Shown piece after piece: positions 56,461 through 64,000 of a DNA stretch of 64,000 nt; the stretch's first letter is position 1, and each line of letters opens with the position of its first letter. The translations under genes and the position numbers were made by a program. Source of the stretch: Gnetum montanum. Its lineage: Eukaryota; Streptophyta; Gnetopsida; Gnetales; Gnetaceae. Below the pieces are notes generated by a model. It searched no databases. It was not told the origin of the DNA and saw nothing but the letters and a program-made list of their open reading frames with translations. The stretch covers positions 42,454-106,453 of the forward strand of contig MNCI01014215.1 of NCBI GenBank assembly GCA_015680685.1, in the 5' to 3' direction.

Positions 56461-57815
56461 CAATGCTTCCCAGTGCACACATGTGACTCCTGCAAACAAG
56501 CGAGCATGCACACTTCCAAAATTCCTAAACAACATGGGGTGGGACATTGTAGTTCTAGAATGCAGCTCACTTTGCTAAGGAAACCTGCCTCTGGAACACA
56601 TGTAGCATCACCACCCTTAGCATCTTGCTGATCTTCTATAGATGTTATTTGACATCTTGCTGACCTTCCAGAGATACCGCTACCACAACCAATCATCCTA
56701 GCAGTAGCTCTTGTTGTTAGCACCTGTTGCTAGAGTCCTAGCACTATTGTGACCTAGCCACAGTGCTGTCATCCTCTAGCCCTCACCATCATTCGAGTCA
56801 CAAAGGTGTTTAGGTGTTAGGCTTCTCCCATTGCAGCTGGATTGCATGATGTTTGCCTTGGATGAGGAATCCTAAGCACCTACATCACCATCGCCCCTAG
56901 TCTCTTTGGTGCCAACTTTTCTAGTCTTCCGTTGCCAGAATCTATGCTGGCCTTCCTACTTTGGACATCATGCACTTCAGAGACAACACTTGCCACTCTA
57001 GCGGTGTCCAAAGCAAGCAGGACTTTACCCTCACTTTGCTTCATGGTTACTTTTTTTTGGTTTTCTTTCTATTGTGTTTGCAGGATAAAAGCCAAGATGG
57101 CATCTTTTAGAGATGCATTGCACCACAAGAGCAAGGCACTACATTACTCCAAAGCACTCGCTTCAATTAGCCTAGCTACTTGAGAGTGCATACACTACTA
57201 TTCCTTTCAACCAACTTAAACCTCAATTCCTTATACTCACAATTTCCCATACCCTCTTAAAAAGCTTCCTTGATGTACATAAAGTCCTTTCACATGCCCA
57301 ACCACCAAGTCCATGATGGATGTAACACAACTCACCCCATTGGAAGCATCTGTAGATAGGATAAAGCCCCACATGGATGTAACACAAGTCATCTCAGGGA
57401 GGAAACACCTATCCTACAACAACAAGGTTGTCTACAGTGAATGTGGGTGTGTAGCAAAAAAAAGGCACAAAAAAAAAGAAAAAAATGAGATAAGTGCCTA
57501 AAAAATGACATAAAATTTTCTTCGCAATCATTCCGGCCCATAAATTGACCATCTCTAAGCACTCCAGTGAAAGTTCAAGGGCCAAAGGCAAAGACACCCA
57601 TGCATGTTGATTCCCTCACAAGCATTCCAATGAGGGATCATGCTATGGCAACAGTTTTTCACAGCATCACATTTTACATTCATTTCTTCCCTAAACCTGT
57701 TTCCTTAAATCCATCCCTTACCCCCTTACCTTACAATCACTCTCCCAGTACTTTCAAATGTAGTGAAGCATGGTCCAAGTGGGCACTGAAGAGCAGTGTT
57801 GCTATCTTGACCTTC
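56461..57815 (+). other. 3' region of element C with conserved splice acceptor and small frame
   Basis: No long gene. At 57050-57083 GGTTTTCTTTCTATTGTG leads to TTTGCAG and GATAAAAG. An ATG 13 nt later opens a 28-codon frame (57097-57183: MASFRDALHHKSKALHYSKA and eight more residues). D has the same acceptor and start with an early stop; A has the acceptor. It may be a small spliced exon. A purine-rich stretch at 57450-57500 follows. Confidence 0.45.
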
Positions 57816-57894
57816 ATGGTGTTTCATATTCTTTGTTGATGTCTCTTGAAAAAATCCTCCAAACATCAACAAAGAGGAGCCATTGAAACACCAT
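57816..57894 (+). promoter_or_regulatory. Polypurine tract and enclosing stem of C
   Basis: ATGGTGTTTCA (57816-57826) pairs with TGAAACACCAT (57884-57894), the LTR start; TCTTTGTTGATGT (57830-57842) pairs perfectly with ACATCAACAAAGA (57863-57875). The purine tract AACAAAGAGGAGC is in the right arm, and the loop is about 20 nt. Confidence 0.78.
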
Positions 57895-60122
57895 AAATTT
57901 TAGGACTTTGATGATTCAGTGCAGTCCCAAAATTTGGACAAAGATCTCTGCAAGCATGATGACATGATGGACTATGCAGATGACATGACACCCCAGAAGC
58001 CCTAATGCCTACCAAGTCACTTTCGAGCTTACTTAGCACCCTCTATAGCACAATTAATGTAGCACCTAGCCACAAGGCTAGTTTGCATAAAAGAGGCATC
58101 AGAGGTAGACGATACAGTTTGGCAAATTTTCTATCGCCTAGGCTAATAGGCTTGCTACACCCTCTAGCTTACCTAGCCTGACACTTAACCCAGTTGACAG
58201 TCTACCTAGGGACCATGCTAGGAGTTTCTGAAAGTATTCAGGATGAGCGGAATAGTTTAGCAAGTTTTCTAACTATGAGACCTACTATGCTACACTATAC
58301 TACAGAGTGTAGTAGTGCTTGAGGAGACTAAACAGGCACCAAAGATGCAGTTGTCAATAACTCGGCCCCCAAGGTACCTACCCTGTTTCATCCTTGAAGA
58401 ATAAACAACATGACATAGAAAAAATATGGTAAACCTCGTCAAAATTCCTCTTCATTTGAGTGCTATGATATGCTACGCTACATAGCGTAGCAGGGTTCTA
58501 CTAAGGCAACACTTTTGCATAGACTAATTTTGGCGAAGTGAACATATTTTCCCCTACCTTAACCATGAAGCATGCTTTTTTTCCATCATGCTAGGACATG
58601 ATCATCATTTCATGAAAAAATGTTTGTAAAATAAGTCAGAATCCAAGAAACATAGGGTGCTATGATGTGCTATGCTATGTAGCATAGCACAACGTAGCAG
58701 GGATAGAAAACACAAAGGTCCTTTGCCAAGCGGTTCTAGTAAAGGAATTGCACCTGGCCACACTTCGGCCTCCAAGACTACCTATCCCACTTCACCCTCA
58801 GGCCCCAAGCAAAGTTTCTTAACAAAGCATTGCAGATCAAACAAGAATTCATGTCACACTAGCTACTATGTTGTGCTACGCTACATAGCATAGCAAGGAC
58901 ACAAAGCACCAAAGCATCTCAAGGATGAACTTAGTAGGTCCTACAATCCTTCAACATGGAAGAAAGGGTTGTCAATTGTAGAAGTTTCTTGCCTAGCTAG
59001 GCCTCAAACAGATATTCTTGACTTTTAGGAAAGATTTCTTTCAAGACTGGTGGCTATGCTACGCAGGTTAGCACAGCCTAGCATGTGGGTGTTTACACTA
59101 TGCGAATACGCTGGGCAATGTAAATGGTGTAACACTCACGTGAAAGCATCAGGATGTCTCTAGTTAGCTCCAGAACTTGTTGGCAATGGTCACTCCCATC
59201 TTGGCATTTCTTCAATAGATAAAATTAGCAAGTTTTCTTTGTTTTTAACCCCCTTGACTATCACCAGAGTTGTCCCTATGCTTGACCTGACTCACAAGGG
59301 TAGGGAAGATGTAGTCCTGGAGCACAGGCTCCACTTTGCATTCACTATTGGCATTCCTTGAAACAAACATGAAAATTCTATGGATTTTTGCACATGCAGC
59401 TTGAACAGTATGGTCACAATGTAACAACATAGCACATCAACATAACACTGTAGCCTAGAATTACATAGTAGCATAGCACAGTCACATTTGCACCCTATGG
59501 AACCCAGGACACATGGCATCCAAATAATGTTTCTCTCCTACATCTAACTCTATAAATACCTCATGTTCAAAAGGATTGGCTTTTGGGCATTGTTGGCTTT
59601 GAGAATCACCTTTATGGTAGTTGGCTCTAAAGATTTTCATTTGGCATTTTGGCTCTCTAGCGATTAGCTTTGGAAAAGAGATTGGCAAGTAGAAGGTTCC
59701 TGTTAGTAAGCTGTTGACAGCAGTTCAAGGAGTTGTGACCATACCGCTTCATTGTAAGATGTGCCTATCCACACTGTGCATTATTTGTACATCTTCAACC
59801 AAACAAAGATCAGATTCCCCGATCTTGGGATGGTGCACTTCCTCACTCAAGCCTAATTCATTTTATTTTGCTAGTATCATATTTTGCATTATTCTCAATC
59901 AGTTTACGTTTATTGCTTATTGCTTAAGTCATACATAATATCTTTAAAAAAAATGTTTACGAAAGGTTATTATACACCAATTAAGTCCCTGTCTGATCGA
60001 CCAGACTGTTCAGGGCACCCCGCTTCTGTTTACTCCAGCACGGCCCTCGCATAGATCTAGGGTTAGGCTGTATGCTTGGTGAGCTCTTGGTGTTCCAGCC
60101 ACCAATGTTTTTGGTCACTACA
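57884..60122 (+). repeat. 3' LTR of element C
   Basis: 2,239 bp, TGAAACACC to GGTCACTACA. TATA box CTCTATAAATACC at 59548. Palindromic blocks near 58278-58320, 58463-58500, 58655-58700, 58862-58905 and 59055-59090, about 190-205 bp apart. It contains all cassettes: the first (58321-58462) is shared with D but absent from the 5' LTR of C, the second (58501-58655) is absent from D, and the third (58700-58862) is shared with D. Confidence 0.93.
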
Positions 60123-60127
60123 ATCTT
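60123..60127. other. Target-site duplication of element C, right copy (ATCTT)
   Basis: ATCTT directly follows the CACTACA end of the 3' LTR and matches 18622-18626. Confidence 0.92.
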
Positions 60128-60558
60128 TTTTATAGCCATTATGCCTTATTTTACATTTTATTTGCCTAATTACTTTACATTTTACTTTACCCATTATTTC
60201 TCTATAACCATGTGTTTTAACCAACATAGCCTCATAACATGAATAAAGCCTAGAATACATAAAATGCATAAAACTAAAAATACTAAAATATATCGGAAAA
60301 TTTTAAAATTTTATAACCAAATGTCCAAGTCTAATAGCCATGGTCACACTATGTGACAAATAAGAATAAAATTTTAATAACCATGATAATAAAAATAAAG
60401 AATAGATAAGTCCAAAAGCCATGGTTACATTGTGCAATACTAAAATAAATAATAACAAACTATCTCATAGTCTAAAACGGCTATGAGTAGCCAATAACAA
60501 AGAATAACAATCAACATCAAAACTAAAAATGGTCAAAAGCATGAAAAAACTAGTGGGA

Positions 60559-62690
60559 CTAAGGCAAAGCTACCAGAGGAGGAGGAGAAGCATCATCTTC
60601 AACATGATCACTAGGGTCGTTATCCTCATCTAGTGCCTACACCATAATAAACAATCAAAAATAGAACATAAAATAACAACTTAGTTAGTAACCAGCATAA
60701 TCAAAAATTAAACTATGAATAAAACTAAAATATATTAAGATAAAAATTAAAACAAAACATAAACCTATGAAGGTTTTGGTGCGTGGTCTTCTAGAGGAAA
60801 GTCTTGAAGACCTCCCTCTAAGTAATGAAGAATTTGTTTTTTGTTCATATTAGTCAATCTTTTGCTCCAAGGTCCACACCCATCATGATGTTCATGCTCT
60901 TAATATCTATCCATGAAAGGGTGGTAGTGGTTTCCTCCGCTAAAGTGGTAGTAATATGAGGGGTAGCAAATCAAACACAAGCAAAGAACCTTCAAATAAC
61001 TTAAAGACCTCTTCCATGTTGATCCCCTTCATGAACATCTCTAACTTACAGCTCTTCATAGCTACCTCCTACAATCACTTATAATAAATTTCTTTTTCAT
61101 TCTTATATTTGTTCTTGTGATCCTTTTGGGCTTTTATCCAATCAAGAATCCAAGCATAATAGTCTTGCCAATCTTTGATCTTGTATACTGTTAGGTCCTT
61201 CTAAATCTTTTGTTCAGCAAGGCTCCTAGCTAGTGCAACCTTGCTATGAATGGTTTTCCAATAATGTGATCATTTTATCTCCTTAGTATCCAAGGAGTAT
61301 CTATTGGCTACATAAGGCTCCTTGAACTCCTTATAGTTCCTAAGGTCTTTGATCTCCTCAGCATGCTATTTGGTCTTCTTCTCCAATGCTGCAACTCATT
61401 CCCAAAGGAATTAATTAGAATGTTGAATATGCCATGAGGTCTTGGCACATGAGAAAGCACATTCAATGGCACTCTTGTATAGCCTTCATTGAACATTTTC
61501 TACTTCATGCAGCAACTTAGGTACTTCATCAAGCTCAACATCTTGTTTTTGATTCCATCCAACCTTGGACACTATAAACAAGACAAAACAAAAAAACAAA
61601 AATGAAGAAAACAATAAGTAATCAACAAAAATAGCTTAAAAAACACTTTAAAAACAAATACGTCCATATAACTATAAAACTTAAAAATCCATAAAATAAT
61701 AATATAAACAAAAACATATAAAAACAACAACAAAATTAGTCAAATATGCTAACATTATTACTGACATCAGGAGCAATCTATTACATCCATTTGATCATGT
61801 CTTCAACCATCCCATGCATGAACTCTATCTTGTTAGGAATGTCCATTCATGATTTTATCTGAAACATGGAGGTCGATGCTTTTGGTTGGGGTTTAGACAT
61901 TGCGACAAGTATAACCATTAACTTAAAATTAAAACCAGCTTTAACATCAAACCATAAGATTCAACGCATAAAAATAAAATTCATAAATACCTAGAAGACC
62001 ATGTGTGATGTCAACATGAGTTTCATCATCAAATGATGATCTATGAATATAGTATCCAAGGCCTCTAACACTTTTTTGGACATTGATTCCATCACCTCTT
62101 ATTACCTTAGTATCTCTTCCTCTTGACATTTCCTCTTTGCCTCTACTATAGCCTGGGCTACGAGTTCTTGAGCTTTACCTACAAGAATGGCAAAGAAAAA
62201 ATGTTGAATAGCTAACAAGAAAATAATAACAAGAAAAAATGTACCTGATATAGTGTGATGTGCTTGACAAATCCTAAGGGAGATCTTCTTCCTTGCTAGT
62301 TTCTCCACAACTGTAATGGTCTCCTCAACTAGTGGTTGCTTCAACTTTTCTTTGGCTGCATCATCAACCTTTGCATGCAACTCCTTGGCCTTATTAGCAT
62401 TTCTAAACGTAATATGGGGCTCTACCCCCATGCTAGCATGGAAAGGACAATGTAAACTACTAAATATTTTAGTGGTAACAAAAAAAACTCCCTGATATCC
62501 TCCACTAGTGGATTCTAAACTTGCATGGCTGGAATGGTGTGTTTTACCCAAGGTTTAGAAAATTGAAATGGATCATGACTTATCCATTTTTCATCCTTAT
62601 TAACCACTAATAATTCCATGAACCTCCTTGGATATACCACAAAAAATGCAAAATGGATATGGCATATTGTTGGTACATTTGGCCATTACA
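60559..62690 (-). pseudogene. Antisense gene of element F (exons 4 to 8)
   Basis: Last exon 60559-60636: ALDEDNDPSDHVEDDASPPP, acidic, TAG at 60559-60561, acceptor GGTGTAG. The coiled-coil-like exon at about 60790-61565 starts near GWNQKQDVELDEVPKLL and has a charged EEIKDLRNYKEF stretch. Exon 5/6 pieces lie at about 61740-62200; the basic, Glu/Lys-rich AKVDDAAKEKLKQPLVEETI (62102-62551) is in the place of the basic patch. Exon 4 remains to about 62690 with the VMAKCTNNMPYPFCIF segment that matches HFNVHYAFFIAYL of C. Exons 1-3 are missing. This is the fifth copy of the gene in the window. Confidence 0.62.
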
Positions 62691-63000
62691 TGGAACAGTT
62701 GGAATATTTTGTTCAAAATTAGCACAATCCCTGGTTGTAAATTTGCAGTTTAGTCTTGTGAGTTGATGGGAAGCAAGCCAATGATAAATAATCCTGATGC
62801 TGAAGCCTTCTTGGAAAGTAGAACTAAAATGTCAAGTTATGTTCTTGAGTGAATATCGGAATAAAAACTAAGGAGGGGATTATTTACTACAAAAGAGCAT
62901 ACTCCCTGTTAATATAGATAACACCGTGGGTAATGCATTATTGAAAATCAGCTAAGTGAAGGACCTAACAACTGAACATGTAAAATTATCAAAGGATGGT
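62691..63000. other. No gene seen
   Basis: AT-rich sequence without a recognisable frame, LTR end or repeat. The boundary of element F lies at its left. Confidence 0.5.
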
Positions 63001-63813
63001 TCCTTGACGCAGTAGCAGCAATGACAAAAAAGGAAATGAAACGCGGCGGTGGAGGAAGATAGGGTTAGGCCTTTGTTGCGCCCGCGATTACTGCCTCTGC
63101 CGCCATGTTGATTTGGCCGTGAGAGGTGCAGGTTGTGGCAGAACAGACAGAGGTGACCAAAAGATGGCGTGGGCTGTGTACGATTGAAAGAAGATCGGCC
63201 ACCAACGTGACTGAAATAAAAGCCAAGGCCGCTGCGACCAATACTACGGGAATCACGAGGACCGCAGCCGCTGTGAGCACCGTCACGCACGTCACGTCTA
63301 AGACCTGGAAAGTCGTGATCAAACCCTGAAGAATCTGCAATAGAAGGAAACCCAAAAAACCTGGATTGGTGCCTTGAAACCCTTGACGAGGAGCACCAGT
63401 GTTGAAAACCATCCTGCGACCACCATTGTTACTACCACCGTCGTTGCATCTACTGCGGGCGCCGCTGCTTGAACCAATCTGGTCTTTGTCATTGAAGTTG
63501 TTGCCTATTTGCGTGCCGATTTGAGCACAGGATGTTGTGACTGGAGGACGATCAAAACTTGCAGGGCATTTTCAAGAAGTAGAGGTTACAGCAGTTACAG
63601 ATCCGTACGGAACAAATGGCGGCATTTCCTGACAAAGCGGTTGAGTCTTCTCCTGTGACGGCAGTTGCTGGTAATGATTTTGGGCCAAAGAAGATATTTT
63701 GAATCAGTTGCAGGATCGGTGGCTTCACCTTCGGGCTCATATTTCAGGTCATTCTGAATTTTAATTACAATTATCGGGGATGCAAAAATGAAATCAACTA
63801 TCGCTACCACCAA
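63000..63813 (-). other. GC-rich, coding-like stretch of unknown origin
   Basis: Base use differs sharply from the rest: many CG dinucleotides (GCGGCGCCCGCAG-like) and little repetition. On the minus strand overlapping frames give a Gly/Arg/Asn-rich product (SSSGARSRCNDGGSNNGGRR, later GGRGSNRGRNKG) interrupted by one or two frame changes. This could be the 5' part of a host gene, or an RNA-binding gag or LINE ORF1-like part of a younger element. I recognise no family. Confidence 0.3.
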
Positions 63814-63825
63814 TAAGGTGGAGAT

Positions 63826-64000
63826 TATATTATATTTTTATGATAAAATCTTAGAGCTTAGTGACACTTAGAATTTAAAATTTAAATTAAATTAAAATAC
63901 ACTTAGAATTTAAAATTTAAATTAAATTAAATTAGACTTAGAATTTCAAATTTAAATTAAATTAGATTAAATTAGGTTAGGGATTTTAGATTTATTTAAA
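63826..64000. repeat. AT-rich tandem repeat at the window edge
   Basis: Three or four units of about 38-45 bp: ACTTAGAATTTAAAATTTAA followed by ATTAAATTA runs. It runs off the window. Confidence 0.85.

Larger units (their letters stand above)
18627..60122 (+). mobile_element. Element C: complete Tat-like retrotransposon, interrupted by element D
   Basis: Bounded by LTRs (18627-20699 and 57884-60122) and the TSD ATCTT. Without D and one TSD copy it is about 20.0 kb. Order: 5' LTR, primer site, gag (about 21080-23690), protease (about 23960-24840), repeats, antisense gene (minus; 25502-25681 and 47132-51779), repeats, RT-RNase H-archaeal RNase H-integrase (52574-56060), repeats, 3' region, purine tract and 3' LTR. 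The two LTRs differ at roughly one base in seven by eye and also in cassette order, so the insertion is old. Confidence 0.93.
60123..62690 (+). mobile_element. Element F, right piece: antisense gene region of an older element
   Basis: It continues 18142-18626 across the insertion of C. It holds AT-rich sequence (60128-60555), then the antisense gene on the minus strand to about 62690. No pol or LTR of F is seen before the window ends; after 62690 the homology stops, so F is truncated or interrupted again. Copies of A-rich runs and many stops suggest it is the oldest element here. Confidence 0.65.

Overview
The window is nuclear DNA from a land plant with a large, repeat-filled genome. A gymnosperm, fern or lycophyte would fit, but the sequence does not settle which. 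I could support no ordinary host gene. Almost everything is a nest of old Ty3/gypsy LTR retrotransposons, recognised by gag, retropepsin, RT, two RNase H domains and integrase, by LTRs that start TG and end CA, and by two perfect 5-bp target-site duplications. The second, archaeal-type RNase H points to the Tat lineage. Copies are decayed by in-frame stops (often CAG to TAG or CGA to TGA), frameshifts and deletions. There are two assembly gaps (6701-7044, 34766-34851).

Layout, with working names. Element A (+) runs from before base 1 to its 3' LTR at 9167-10250 and lies inside element B. Element B (-) covers 10251-18141, with its 5' LTR at 16394-18141. Element C (+), 18627-60122, has TSD ATCTT. 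Element D (+), 25682-47131, has TSD GAGGG and sits inside the last large exon of C's antisense gene. Element E (+), about 33650-37219, is a 5'-truncated element of another lineage inside D. Pieces of an older host element F flank C (18142-18626 and 60123 to about 62690). After 62690 come unassigned sequence, a GC-rich coding-like stretch (about 63000-63800) and an AT-rich tandem repeat (63826-64000).

The unusual system is in A, B, C, D and F. Between the protease and the reverse transcriptase each carries a separate gene on the opposite strand to gag-pol. It has an ATG exon, its own TATA box in three copies, about eight exons with canonical splice sites, and exon lengths kept between diverged copies (119/119, 450/450, 275/275 and 821/821 nt). 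Its second exon resembles the plant FCP1/NIF (TFIIF-interacting CTD phosphatase-like) domain, but the catalytic aspartates are gone. Later parts hold an LTR-element-associated domain, a basic patch, acidic exons and a coiled-coil-like region. A predicted product is about 1,070 residues. The sense pol segment is preceded by a conserved 3' splice site in all three copies, so gag-PR and RT-INT may be joined by removing an intron that contains the antisense gene, as in Ogre elements.

Three further patterns go with this. Palindromic motifs with a TACGCT/AGCGTA core are concentrated both in the LTR and in intron 1 of the antisense gene, and the motif type changes together in both places between A and the B/C/D group. 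In the LTRs the palindromes lie about 150-210 bp apart and separate cassettes that have been lost, gained or inverted; the 5' LTR of C carries a two-cassette inversion relative to its 3' LTR. A long stem that encloses the polypurine tract and extends into the first 11 bases of the 3' LTR is kept in A, C and D with compensatory changes. A sense-oriented repeat with a TTAAACTAGC-like core marks each module junction.
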